From NCBI GenBank assembly GCA_050943535.1, contig JBMNPJ010000006.1:184216-248215 (forward strand): a stretch of DNA of 64,000 bases, in the 5' to 3' direction. A model generated the notes under the pieces. It ran no database searches. It saw only the letters and a program-made list of their open reading frames with translations, and was not told the DNA's origin. Below are positions 24,494-34,814 of this stretch, in pieces (the first letter of the stretch is position 1; each line of letters starts with the position of its first letter). The position numbers and the translations under genes were made by a program. The DNA comes from Massiliimalia sp050943535. GTDB lineage: Bacteria > Bacillota > Clostridia > Oscillospirales > Ruminococcaceae.

Positions 24494-25915
24494 TTAAGAT
24501 TCGTCGTCTTTCCATACTTTCGTATTGGTAAGCCCTATATTAGAAGCCCGGAATACAGGGTCAAGTCCTCGCCGACGCTGTTCCTGATAATCATGCAAGG
24601 CATTGACAGCCACGCCTCCCAAACAGAATAACGCGAAAATATTGACAATAGCCATGCATCCCATTAGAATATCCGCAATACTCCAAATAGTGGTAAAGTC
24701 TGCCTGTGCCCCTAAAAAGATTGCTACCAAGCAGGTGCATCGGAATGCATTAAGAACGGTTTGATTATCTTTGATAAACAAAATATTGGATTCCGCATAG
24801 TAATAATTTCCGATCAGGCTGCTGAAAGCGAAAGCGAAAATGGAAAGGGTAATAAAATGAATGCCCCAGGTACCTACATTTTCGCTGATAGCAGCTTGTA
24901 CATAAGGGATTCCGTCTAACTGACCCGGTTTGCCTTCTACTCCGGAAAGCAGCAGAAGAAAAGCGGTGGTAGAACAGATTAAAAGGGTGTCAATGAAAAC
25001 AGAAAGAACCTGAACCAGCCCCTGTTTCACTGGATGGGATACTTGTGCCGTAGCAGATGCATTGGGGGCACTTCCCATTCCTGCTTCATTGGAAAAAAGC
25101 CCTTTTTTAATTCCGATCAATACAGCACTGCCTACAAATCCTCCAAAAATAGCCTGAAAGTCAAATGCTTCCTGGAAAATCATTGCGATAACTTCTGGAA
25201 GACGGTCAAAGCGGGTGACCATGGTATAAAGTCCCACCAAAATGTAGGCACCAGCCATAATAGGAACCAAAACAGAGGTAATAAAACCAATTCGTTTTAC
25301 ACCGCCAAAGATAACCAACCCTGTAGCTGCTGCCAGCAAAGCGCCTACTACGGCAGGCCAGATAGTTTGAGCGTAATTGGGAATGTAATATTCCAGTGCG
25401 GAAGACATATTAAATGCCTGCAATCCATTGAATCCGTAGGCAAAACAACAGATGAGCAGAATGGAAAATACAACGCCTAACCAGCGTTTTCCCATGCCGA
25501 TTTGAATGTAATAAGAAGGTCCGCCTCGAAATTGTTTTCCGTCCGGAACCTTATAAATTTGAGCCAAAGTACTTTCTACAAATGCGGAAGCACCACCAAT
25601 AATGGCCATCAACCACATCCAAAATACGGCTCCGGGACCGCCCGCCACCAAAGCAGTGGCAATACCAGCAATGTTTCCAGTTCCTACACGGGAAGCGGTA
25701 GAGATCATCAGTGCTTGGAAGGAAGATACCTTTTTGTGACCATCTTGATCCTGCTGTGCCTTTTCCTTTAAAACACGAAATGCGTCTTTAATAAAACGCA
25801 GCTGAGCAAAACCGCAGCGAACGGTAAAATATACACCGCAAGCGATTAAAAGAATAATCAGGATATACGTGTACATCCAATCATCAATTGCCGTTAAAAC
25901 ATGGTTTAAATTCAT
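24494..25915 (-). CDS. Sodium:alanine/amino-acid symporter (AGCS family)
   Basis: A 473-residue transporter with about eleven membrane helices. Family signatures are SSFQALMISTASRVGTGNIA, GGPGAVFWMWLMAIIG, GGPSYYIQIGMGKRW and SNEAGMGSAPNASATA. It imports alanine, glycine or a similar amino acid using the Na+ gradient, which fits the sodium-type V-ATPase encoded elsewhere in the window. The start ATG 25915 follows AAAAAGGAGA. It is probably monocistronic. Confidence 0.93.
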   Translation of the reverse strand: MNLNHVLTAIDDWMYTYILIILLIACGVYFTVRCGFAQLRFIKDAFRVLKEKAQQDQDGHKKVSSFQALMISTASRVGTGNIAGIATALVAGGPGAVFWMWLMAIIGGASAFVESTLAQIYKVPDGKQFRGGPSYYIQIGMGKRWLGVVFSILLICCFAYGFNGLQAFNMSSALEYYIPNYAQTIWPAVVGALLAAATGLVIFGGVKRIGFITSVLVPIMAGAYILVGLYTMVTRFDRLPEVIAMIFQEAFDFQAIFGGFVGSAVLIGIKKGLFSNEAGMGSAPNASATAQVSHPVKQGLVQVLSVFIDTLLICSTTAFLLLLSGVEGKPGQLDGIPYVQAAISENVGTWGIHFITLSIFAFAFSSLIGNYYYAESNILFIKDNQTVLNAFRCTCLVAIFLGAQADFTTIWSIADILMGCMAIVNIFALFCLGGVAVNALHDYQEQRRRGLDPVFRASNIGLTNTKVWKDDES

Positions 25916-25965
25916 GACATTCTCCTTTTTAAGGGGGTTTTAACAATTTTATGATAGCTTTAAAC

Positions 25966-25971
25966 AGTATA
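25966..25971 (-). promoter_or_regulatory. -10 box of the AGCS gene
   Basis: TATACT on the minus strand, preceded by TGG (extended -10), 51 bp upstream of the start codon. The -35 match is weak. Confidence 0.5.
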
Positions 25972-26366
25972 CCATAAAATAATTTATCAGAGAAGATGTT
26001 TTTTATTTTTTGTATTTCTGATTGAAGGCAATTTCATGTAAATTGGGTGTGATATAATAATTTTTGTATAAATTGACTTGGTAAATCGAACAAAATTCGG
26101 CAAAAATATCCATTAATCGACAAAAAATTACAAAACAGAAGATGGCTATGTAAATAAATAATAAAGTTTAATTAAAAATTATAAAAAATCACTCGGTTTT
26201 TATCAAAAAAACAGGAATTTTACATGATTTTTTGACGAGCTTTTTCGACGTAAATTCTACGTTATGCACAAAAGAATCTTTTGTCATAGATTGAGTATCA
26301 TTTAGCTTTATAATTGTAAACTGAAACCAGGATGTGATATAATTTTAAATACCAAAAGGAAGTTAG
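25972..26366. other. AT-rich intergenic region with two extended -10 boxes
   Basis: No gene is seen. TGATATAAT occurs at 26050-26058 and again at 26335-26343; the second has TTGTAA 18 bp upstream and is the likely promoter of the next small gene. A short palindrome ACGTA-AATTC-TACGT lies near 26249-26263. The first box, if active, would give a leader of about 300 nt. Confidence 0.5.
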
Positions 26367-26378
26367 GTGATTGATAAA

Positions 26379-26591
26379 ATGAGCCATGAGGAAAAGAACA
26401 GTTATCAAATTTTGTCTGACCATGGATGTTATTGGATCTGTATTGGCAATACCAATTATCGTTTTTGGGCAGGACGAAATTTAATGCTGGCCAAAAAAAT
26501 TGTAGAAGACCTAGTTCATTATGAGGCAGATTTCTGCCACGTAGAAGATATCATCGAAGATTACTTATACGATTATTGTTTTTGCAGCTGA
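26379..26591 (+). CDS. Small hypothetical protein, Cys/Tyr/Asp-rich
   Basis: A 70-residue protein with no family I recognise: MSHEEKNSYQILSDHGCYW, a middle RFWAGRNLMLAKKIVEDL, and a C-terminus very rich in Asp, Tyr and Cys ending DYCFCS. ATG 26379 is preceded by TTAGGTGAT at good distance; a GTG at 26367 with AAGGAAG in front is a possible alternative adding four residues. A promoter-like sequence upstream and a terminator downstream support a real gene. Conserved cysteines could bind a metal, but this is speculation. Confidence 0.55.
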   Translation: MSHEEKNSYQILSDHGCYWICIGNTNYRFWAGRNLMLAKKIVEDLVHYEADFCHVEDIIEDYLYDYCFCS

Positions 26592-27029
26592 TAAATTTTA
26601 CAGGGGAAATGAAATCTATAAAATAACATAAAATAATATCCTCCTTTGTGGTAATCAATTTAACAATCAATAAAAATAACATCGGAACAAATGCAAAAGA
26701 TCATCCCCATGTGATTTGACAGCGGCATATGTTCATAAGTAACAGCTGTTGGTGATAGTATTGTAAGAAAGAGACCGGTTTGTCAATCGGTCTCTTTTTT
26801 TATGCGAATGATAAAGTCAATGATTCTGAAAAAATCAATTATATAAATCTATGGCGGAAGTTCCCGTAATTCTAAACTAGATTTAACATACTGATGCTAG
26901 AAAGAATTTTCCAAAAAAAGGTATACTAAATACGTGCTTAGGGCAGTTGTGGTGCAGACAGGGGTCTGCGGAGTGACAGCTGTTAGGATGATGAGTATGT
27001 TTATGTAAGCACATTTAAGGAGGATTTTT
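26592..27029. other. Gap with a terminator and the alkaline phosphatase leader
   Basis: No gene is seen. The 26768 terminator splits the gap. In the leader half, a TATACT box lies at 26922-26927 and a hairpin GCAGAC/GTCTGC at 26954-26969. ACAGCTGTT occurs twice (26742-26750 and 26976-26984), followed each time by similar bases, suggesting a short local duplication. Confidence 0.5.
26768..26802 (+). terminator. Intrinsic terminator
   Basis: A 10-bp stem AAAGAGACCG/CGGTCTCTTT (26768-26777 with 26788-26797) followed by a T-run. Confidence 0.88.
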
Positions 27030-28649
27030 ATGAAAAGAAGAACAGTAGCTTTGTTTTTGGCTGCAGCAATGAGTTTGGGTATGCTGAGCGGATGCGGAAA
27101 TACCGGTGAAAATACCGCAAGCCTGCAGAGTGCAGCAGCTTCCCGTGACAACAGTGTACAGCAGGTATCTGCCGACACAAAAGTGCCGAAATATGTGTTC
27201 TTATTTATTGGTGACGGGATGAGCTATCCTCAGATTCAGCTGACTAACTATTTTATGAGCGCTAACGCACAGAATGGAAAAACTGTGACTGTGGATGGCG
27301 AAACAAAAACCACGCTTTCTAACCAGAATAATCTGGCAATGATGAATTTCCCGGTAGCTGGTTCTGCTCAGACTTATGACAGCACTTCTTTCGCACCGGA
27401 CTCTGCTTCTACAGCAACTTCTATCGCTACTGGTAATAAAACCTGGAGCGGCAGTATTAATGTCAGCGAAGACTTTACACAGGAATATGAAACCATTGCA
27501 GAAAAACTGAAAGCACAAAAGGATTACAAAATTGGGGTTATTTCCAGCGTAAATATTAACCATGCTACTCCAGCTGCTTTCTATGCTCATCAGGCTTCCA
27601 GAAACAGTTATTATGAAATCGGACAGGAAATGGTAGAAAGCAATTTTGACTATTTTGCAGGCGGTGCGCTGTTAGATCCAACTGGCGAAAATGAAGATCA
27701 GAAAGATATCTACACCATTGCGCAGGAAGCAGGATATCAAGTTGTAAAAACCCAGGCAGAAGCAGAAGCACTGACTCCGGAAGATGGAAAAGTAATTGTG
27801 ATTGACGAACATCTGGCAGACAGCGATGCCATGAGCTATGCTATGGACCTGGAAGAAGGTCAGTGGGCTTTGGCTGATTATGTGGATAAAGGAATTGAAA
27901 TGCTGGACAATGACAACGGCTTCTTTATGATGGTAGAAGGCGGTAAAATTGACTGGGCTTGTCACGCAAATGATGCAGCTTCCACTTTGACAGATACCAT
28001 TGCTCTGGACAACGCAGTAAAAGAAGCATTGGAATTCTACAACGAACATCCAGATGAAACATTAATTTTGGTAACAGGCGACCATGAAACCGGTGGTTTG
28101 ACCATTGGTTATGCTGGTACAGACTATGATACTTTCTTGACGAACTTCAACAACCAGAAGATTTCTTATGCAAAATTTGACTCTGATTATGTAGCAAAAT
28201 ATAAAGAAAACAAAACTGATTTTGATACAGTTATGAAAGATGTAACTGCACTGTTTGGTCTGAAAGCACCAGAAGGAGAAGGCACTACAGATACCAATCA
28301 GAAAGATAACGCAAATCAGCATCCGGAATCTACTGATGACGGCAGCCTGGTAATGACAGATTATGAATATGGTCTTTTGAAAGAAGCCTATGAAACAACC
28401 ATGACCAGAACTGGGGAAGAAGAAGAATTTGCTCAGGATGAATACATCAAATACGGCAGCTACGAACCGTTGACCGTTACCATTACCCATATTCTGAACA
28501 ACAAGAGCGGGATTAACTTTGGTTCTTACGCACACACTGGTCTGCCTGTAGAAGTATTCGCTCAGGGCGTTGGACAGGATCTGTTTGAAGGCTACTATGA
28601 CAATACTGACATCTTTGACAAAATGGCTGAACTGACTGGTGTAGAATAA
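27030..28649 (+). CDS. Lipoprotein alkaline phosphatase
   Basis: A 539-residue secreted phosphomonoesterase. The N-terminus is a lipoprotein signal with lipobox LSGCGN (Cys22). Metal and catalytic motifs of the PhoA family follow: FLFIGDGMS (Asp metal ligand), DSASTATSIATG (nucleophilic Ser in D-S-A), VEGGKIDWACHANDA and VTGDHETGG. A low-complexity linker near residues 415-435 may be a flexible insertion. It should release phosphate outside the cell. The start has AAGGAGG upstream. I see no clear Pho box. Confidence 0.93.
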   Translation: MKRRTVALFLAAAMSLGMLSGCGNTGENTASLQSAAASRDNSVQQVSADTKVPKYVFLFIGDGMSYPQIQLTNYFMSANAQNGKTVTVDGETKTTLSNQNNLAMMNFPVAGSAQTYDSTSFAPDSASTATSIATGNKTWSGSINVSEDFTQEYETIAEKLKAQKDYKIGVISSVNINHATPAAFYAHQASRNSYYEIGQEMVESNFDYFAGGALLDPTGENEDQKDIYTIAQEAGYQVVKTQAEAEALTPEDGKVIVIDEHLADSDAMSYAMDLEEGQWALADYVDKGIEMLDNDNGFFMMVEGGKIDWACHANDAASTLTDTIALDNAVKEALEFYNEHPDETLILVTGDHETGGLTIGYAGTDYDTFLTNFNNQKISYAKFDSDYVAKYKENKTDFDTVMKDVTALFGLKAPEGEGTTDTNQKDNANQHPESTDDGSLVMTDYEYGLLKEAYETTMTRTGEEEEFAQDEYIKYGSYEPLTVTITHILNNKSGINFGSYAHTGLPVEVFAQGVGQDLFEGYYDNTDIFDKMAELTGVE

Positions 28650-28760
28650 AATTCCTGCGATCAGGATAGTTTTGTCAGTAAATCTCTTAGAATTTGAAAG
28701 GAACTGTATTGAACAGAAGAGAATGCCTGTTCAAACAGTAAGAAAGGATATACCATATTC

Positions 28761-29909
28761 ATGAAACGTGTGTTTTTTCAGAAACAAAAATCCACGATTC
28801 TGATTATGCTCATTGGTATTCTTCTCATTGCGATCCTCATGGCCATTCCTACGGGCTATGAGGACGCTTTGATTTATCAGGACACCGAGCGGGCAGTCGG
28901 AGAAGTGGTAAGTGTGGATAATTCTGCCATTAAATCTTCTGGATTGATTCAGTCCGGAGAACAGTCCTGTATTTTAAAAATTACCAATGGGATTTTTAAA
29001 GGACAGGAAATAGAAGGGGTAAACTTTTTAAGCGGTTCTTTGGAAAAGGACAAAATCTATAAACCAGGGGATAAAGCTTTGGTTACCATTAGCTATGACG
29101 GGGATCAGATTGCCTCTGTGGTAATGTCTGACCATTTTCGGCTGGATAAAGAAATTATTTTGCTGTTACTGTTTGCTGTTTTGCTGATTGCAGTGGCAGG
29201 TAAAAATGGACTGTTGGCAATTTTTTCTTTCATAATTACGATTATGACTATCTGGAAAATTCTGGTTCCCTGCTATTTAAAAGGGTATTCTCCTGTATGG
29301 ATTGGGATTATCATTACGATTTTTATTACAGCGGTCATTATCTTTTTTGTTTACGGATTTGATAAGCGAACCCTTACGGCAGTTTCTGGGGCACTGCTGG
29401 GGATTTTTGCCACCTGTATTCTGGGTATGATTTTTACTGATCTATTCCGGATTCATGGAGCTGTCATGCCGGACTCTGAATCTTTGTTGTACAGCGGATT
29501 TCAGGACTTGGATTTAACAGCAATTTTTATGAGCAGTATTTTTATTGGAGCATCTGGGGCAATGATGGATTTAGCAGTAGATATTACTTCTGCAGTGTAT
29601 GAAGTAATTGAGAAAAAGCCGGATATTTCTTGGAAAGAGGCAGCAAAATCTGGAATGAATGTGGGCAGAGCAGCTATGGGAACGATGACCACTACCCTGT
29701 TGTTGGCCTATTCCGGAGGGTATGTTACTTTGCTTATGGTATTTATGGCTCAGGGAACACCTATCGATCATATTTTAAACTATAAATATGTAGCAGCAGA
29801 AGTGCTGGATACCGTGGTGGGAAGCTTTGGGCTTGTTACAGTTGCTCCATTTACGGCATTGACTGCGGGGATGATTTTAACCAGACAGAAAAAGCAGAAA
29901 TCATTGTAA
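28761..29909 (+). CDS. YibE/F-family membrane protein
   Basis: A 382-residue membrane protein. One N-terminal helix (about residues 12-32) and an extracellular beta-rich domain (about 40-125) are followed by about seven C-terminal helices. FMSSIFIGASGAMMDLAVDI and AAMGTMTTTLLLAYSGGY are typical YibE/F segments. The function is unknown; the family appears in Firmicutes and lactococci. It follows the phosphatase gene by 111 bp with AGAAAGGA upstream, so cotranscription is possible. Confidence 0.88.
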   Translation: MKRVFFQKQKSTILIMLIGILLIAILMAIPTGYEDALIYQDTERAVGEVVSVDNSAIKSSGLIQSGEQSCILKITNGIFKGQEIEGVNFLSGSLEKDKIYKPGDKALVTISYDGDQIASVVMSDHFRLDKEIILLLLFAVLLIAVAGKNGLLAIFSFIITIMTIWKILVPCYLKGYSPVWIGIIITIFITAVIIFFVYGFDKRTLTAVSGALLGIFATCILGMIFTDLFRIHGAVMPDSESLLYSGFQDLDLTAIFMSSIFIGASGAMMDLAVDITSAVYEVIEKKPDISWKEAAKSGMNVGRAAMGTMTTTLLLAYSGGYVTLLMVFMAQGTPIDHILNYKYVAAEVLDTVVGSFGLVTVAPFTALTAGMILTRQKKQKSL

Positions 29910-30307
29910 ATACAAAAAATTAGTTTCTAAAAATACCTTATATTTTTTATAGAAATTGTAGGTTTTTTCTTTGTTTTCTTTCCAAAAATTACACTCATTT
30001 CCAAAAAAATGTTAACAATTAAAGAAAATATTGATTTTACAGAAAAAACTTGCTATTCTTAATTCACAACATTACCTGATATATTCCTGTTTAAATGACT
30101 GTGCACAGTGTTTTAAAGTTGGATTTACATTCTTTATCTATAGCTGCTGCAGGTTAAAGGTTTACATAAAGGGGTAACTTTACTTGAAATGGAAGTGAGG
30201 TTATCTTTTTATTTTGATTCGAAAACCTACTAAAAAGATATATTAACTATGGTATGGACATGGCAAAAACGCAAAACTGTTTGTGTGAGTAATAGGAGGC
30301 AAAAACA
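29910..30307. other. AT-rich leader upstream of the giant surface protein
   Basis: No gene is seen. The stretch 29910-30080 is very AT-rich; the part from 30200 is the probable mRNA leader, ending in AGGAGGC just before ATG 30308. I could not assign a convincing promoter or a known riboswitch. Confidence 0.4.
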
Positions 30308-33300
30308 ATGAATCTAAGATGGAAACGCTCATTAGCATGGGTGTTGTCGGTGTCTATTGCACTGACAATACCGGGAACGTCAGTTTATGCGGAATCACTC
30401 AAATCTATTTCACTGCAAAACAGTGTATCAGAACTGGAAAGTGATTCTGAGACAAAAACAGTTTCTTATCTGGATGAGAATGGAGAAATTCAAACGATAG
30501 AAGCAAAACCGCTGGCTAAAAGCGGAACCATGACTCTTTCAGAAGGCTGGTATGTAGCAGAAGGAAATGATTTTGACAAGTATACGTTGTATTCTGTTTC
30601 AAAAGGTCATGTCAGATTGATTTTAGCAGATGGATGTGATATGAATCTTGTAAACGGGATTTCTGTCAGTCAGTTTATGGGAGGAAGTCTGACCATTTAT
30701 GCTCAGTCTCAAACTCAAGGTACCATGGGCAAATTAACAATCACATCTTCTACTGGTGCTGCCATTGGAAATAGTTCCGTAGCAGGAGATATTACCATTA
30801 ATGGTGGAGAAATTACAGCAACCACTACTGGTGAAGCTGCTGCTATTGGAAGCGGAAAAGGAAAATCAGGCGGAAAGATTACCATTAATGGAGGGATTGT
30901 TACTGCTAAAGCTACCGGAACTTCTGGCGTTGCAAGTGGCGGCGCAGCAATCGGAGGAGGCCCCAGCAAAGGTGGTTCTACCAATCATGGAGGAGACGGA
31001 GGAAATATCACGATTAATGGAGGGATTGTTTCCGCAACTTCTGTAGGCGGCGGCGCTGGAATCGGCGGCGGAAGTGGCTCTGGAACCAGTAATGGTGGTT
31101 CCGGCGGCAACATCATCATTAATGGCGGAACCGTATATGCTGAAAGTACCAATGGTGGTGCTGGAATCGGCGGCGGCAGTGGTTCTAACAGCGGTAAAGG
31201 TGGAACTAGCGGAAACATCACCATTACCGGTGGGAACGTAACGGCTATCAGCAGTGCGATAAAAGTAGGGTTTAAATCCACCTATAAAGGTGCTGGGATT
31301 GGCAGCGGACATGGCGGTCAAGTTAGTGAAAACCAAGGCAATATTACCATTACTGGAGGAAATGTAAAAGCTACTGGCGGAGGCGATCAATATGCTGCTG
31401 GTGCTGGAATTGGAGGAGGTCATCAGACTTCCGGGGGAATAATTTCCATTTCTGGTGGTACCGTTACAGCAACGAGTGGTAACAGCCAGTATGCAGATAT
31501 TGGCGTAGGTTCTAAAGCGAATGAATCCGGCACAGAAATTCAGATTACCGGCGGTACCATTTATAGTTCCAATGGCCAGGCTCAGCTGAGTCATACACCT
31601 ACAAATGGTGTCACACCAGTTTATTACACCTCTGCGGATTTAACAGGGGTATACACGGAAAATTCACTGGTGACAGAGGCATCTCTGAATGGTTATAGTT
31701 TTCATGATGTTTATGTGGATGGAAATAGAACAGTTCATCTCTATCTGCCAGCAGGACAAGTTTCTGCAAATTTCAAAGGAACAGAATATACCGGAACTGT
31801 TTCTGAACAGGAACCCAATCAGCTGAAGAAAGTGGGACTTTCTCTAACTGTAGAAATTGGGGAAGTGACAACCAATACTGCCCAGCTGCATGTTACTGCT
31901 GCTGCGGGAAGTACGGTTTATTATGTGGAAAGTGACACTGCCCTGACTGATCCTAAAGAAGTGATTCAAAATGCCGGAAGTCAGAAAATTACTGTAGGGA
32001 ATGGGTCAGAAACAATTTTATTGAAAGACTTGAGCTGGGGAAAAGAATATCATTATTATTTAGTAGCAGAATTAAACGGAAAATACTCAGACATTGCCGC
32101 CGTTACCGTAACCCCAGCGGCAGTAAGTCTTGAAGATGCTCAAGTTGTTTTAGGAGAATCCAATTTTGTTTATGATGGAACAGAACAAAAACCATCAATC
32201 ACTGTAACGTTGAATGAGAAGACACTGGAAGAAAATAAGGACTATACTGTCAGCTATACAAACACCAATGGCAGACAGGGCAATATTGTAAATGCAGGAA
32301 CTATTACAGTAACAGTTACAGGAATTGGGCAGTATACTGGTACAGCAAGCAGTTCTGCAACTTATGAGATTGCGCAGAAAACAATTTCTGCCACAGTGGA
32401 GGGTTCTGTTTCCAAGGTGTATGACGGTACTCGCGATATTCAAAATCAGGAAGGATTAAAGGTAGTTCTTCAGGAGCTGTTACCTCAAGACAAGGTGACT
32501 GCTCAGGCAGGCAGCTATACCTATGATACACCCGATGTAGGTGAGGATAAGGCTGTTACAGCACATGATGTAACACTGAGCGGCGAAGACGCAGCCAATT
32601 ATTGTCTGGAAGGTGCAGTTACCGGTTCAGTAGGTACCATTACAAAATCCAAACCAGGATTTGAGTTCCACAACTATGGTGATAAAACTTATGATGGGGA
32701 TCCTATGCCTGTTCCTACAGTGGATCAGCTGACAGTAACTGGTGGAGGAGATTTTTCAAATGTAACCTTCCAGTGGTATCAGTCAGATAGCGTTACACCT
32801 ATGGATAGTGCTCCTGTAGATGCGGGAGAATATCTGTTAAAAGTTTCCATCAATGGGACATCAAACACAGAAGAAGCATTTGAGTTTTATCCAATTGAGA
32901 TTAGAAAGGCAATCTATCAGGGAGAACAGAGTGCTGTCGGGACGGTAACAGCCAATACACCTGGATCTGTTTTGCTGCCGAATCTGCCAGAAGGTGCTGT
33001 ATATGGATTACCCCATACAGACGAACAGCTGGTAACAGATTTAGCGGTACAAAATGGGCAGCTGACCTATATTGGCAGTGCTCAGGTAACCGAGGATATT
33101 CCAGAATTTATGATTTATGTTCCGGTTATTGGAGCAAAAAACTATGAAGATTATAATGTAATTGTAACCTTAAGCGGAAAGGATCCTGTATCTGTTGCTG
33201 TAACAATGGATCAAATTGTCCTGGAAAACAAAACCTACGACGGTCAGCCTTTGAGCTATACCGGAGAGGCAACAGCAGATGGATATACCGGCTCTTTTGT

Positions 33301-34223
33301 TTATCAGTGGTATAATGAGCAGGGAGAAGTGCTGCCAAAAGCACCAGTGAATGCAGGAACTTATCAATTGAAAGCATCTGTTGCAGAACCTGGATTTGTA
33401 GGTTCCGGAGAAAAAATGGTTACCATTGACAAAGCGCAACTAGTAATCAAAGCGGAAAATAAAGAAATTTATGTGGGCAACTCCATGCCGGAACTTACTT
33501 TTACTGTACAGGGATTGGTTCACAATGATACCTTGGTAAAAGAGCCAGAATTGTTCTGTGAAGTTAATTTGAGTCAGCCGGGCAGTTATGAGATTACCAT
33601 TTCCGGTGCAGATGCTGGAAAAAAACTATATCATTTCTTATGAGACAGGAACATTGACTGTTTTAAAACAATCTAGCGGAGGTTCTGTTTCTGTGCCGAC
33701 GCCTCAGCCCACACCTACAGACACTAACTGGGTTGCCGGTCAAGGCGGCTGGTGGTATCAGAATCCGGATGGAACCTATCCAGCAAGTGAGTGGAAATAC
33801 CTGGATTCTGGAAAAGGCTACAAGGCTTGGTATTGGTTTAACCCAACAGGTTATATTACCTTTGGATGGCAGAAGGTTGGAAACACTTGGTATTATATGA
33901 ATGCTTCCGGTGAAATGCAGACCGGATGGCAGTTTATTCACAATCAGTGGTATTACTTAAATAACAATGGTGCAATGGAAATGGGCTGGGTTCAGGATGA
34001 CCATAAATGGTATTATATGAACCCGGATGGTTCCATGCGTTTTGGCTGGCTTCACTGGGCAGGTTATTGGTATCATTTGGACAGTCATGGAAGCATGAAT
34101 GTAGGTTGGAAACAAATTGGCGGAAAATGGTACTATTTCTATCCGGAAAATGGAAGAATGGCTGAAAACACCACCACTCCTGATGGATATGTTGTAGGAG
34201 CCGATGGTGCCTGGATCCAATAA
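30308..34223 (+). CDS. Giant secreted surface protein with choline-binding-type repeats, frameshifted at an A7 run
   Basis: Restoring one frame gives about 1,305 residues. A signal peptide (about 1-29, ending VYA) is followed by a Gly-rich region with many AGIGGG/ITINGG units (about 135-400), probably a carbohydrate-binding-like beta solenoid. Next come an Fn3-like part and three or four MBG/YDG-type beta-sandwich domains (KVYDGT, KTYDGD and KTYDGQ at their starts). The C-terminus has about six choline/cell-wall-binding repeats (GWQKVGNTWYYMNASGEMQT pattern), which tether to the wall. The first frame stops at 33643 after AGKKLYHFL; the second frame (from 33626) continues AGKNYIISYE. Reading A6 instead of A7 at 33619-33625 joins them perfectly, so it is a mutation, a phase switch or a sequencing error. 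ATG 30308 follows AGGAGG. Confidence 0.82.
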
Positions 34224-34271
34224 TGCTTATGGGAAGATTCAGACTTATTTGAATAAAATATAATAATGAAG

Positions 34272-34310
34272 AAGCGCTTGCAAACAGAATTTGTTTGCAG
34301 GCGCTTTTTG
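34272..34310 (+). terminator. Terminator of the surface-protein gene
   Basis: A 14-bp stem with minor mismatch (34272-34285 with 34293-34306) followed by TTTTTG. Confidence 0.88.
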
Positions 34311-34362
34311 TGTATAATTTATAGAAATAATTAAAATTAAATAAAAATTATTTACAGTTCGT

Positions 34363-34390
34363 TTGACTTTTGTTGAAAAAGTTATATAAT
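34363..34390 (+). promoter_or_regulatory. V-ATPase operon promoter
   Basis: TTGACT (34363-34368), 16-bp spacer, TATAAT (34385-34390), about 75 bp before the first start codon. Confidence 0.75.
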
Positions 34391-34466
34391 AAAACTATCA
34401 ATTATTTTCATACTTTAAATGTGATAACAAAAATTCTGCTCTGGCACAAAACAAGGAGGGAAAATT

Positions 34467-34781
34467 ATGTCACAAAAAACAATCGAACAAATTGAAGCAG
34501 CAGAATATCAGGCGGATCAGACAGAAGCTGCTGCAAAACAGCAGGCAGAATCTATGCTGAAGAAAGCCCAGGAGCAGGCAAGAGACCAAAAGCTGCAGCA
34601 GGAGCAGGAAGCGAAAGAACAGGTAATGAAAATGCTGGAAGAAGCAGAAAAGCAGATAGAAGCGGATTATATGCAGTCTGTCGCAGAGGCAGAAGAACAG
34701 CTGGAAAAGCTCAGTCAGATTGCCCAGTCGAGATGGGATAAAGCACTGCTGCTAGTGAAAAAAGCCGTTTTGGAAGAATAA
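34467..34781 (+). CDS. V-type ATPase peripheral-stalk subunit G/H
   Basis: A 104-residue, almost purely helical coiled-coil protein rich in Glu, Gln and Ala (EAAEYQADQTEAAAKQQAES). It is the first gene of the V-ATPase operon, where NtpF/AhaH-type stalk subunits sit. It should pair with subunit E to form the peripheral stalk. Low-complexity sequence makes homology weak on its own, so position is the main evidence. AGGAGGG precedes the start. Confidence 0.82.
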   Translation: MSQKTIEQIEAAEYQADQTEAAAKQQAESMLKKAQEQARDQKLQQEQEAKEQVMKMLEEAEKQIEADYMQSVAEAEEQLEKLSQIAQSRWDKALLLVKKAVLEE

Positions 34782-34814
34782 CAGTGACAGTGGTCAGGAA
34801 AGGGGGAAACAGGT

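Noticed and set aside
30240..30300. c-di-GMP-I riboswitch in the surface-protein leader (GGCAAAAACGCAAAAC)
   Set aside because: Only isolated words resemble the motif; the hairpins separating them in real GEMM riboswitches are absent.
31050..31450. Repeated DNA in the Gly-rich region as a CRISPR or satellite array
   Set aside because: The repeats are degenerate, in frame and encode AGIGGG-type protein repeats; no constant repeat-spacer pattern.
33612..33643. Programmed -1 frameshift at the A7 run
   Set aside because: The downstream frame needs +1 (or -2), and A AAA AAA slippage to -1 would reach a different frame. A one-base insertion explains it better.
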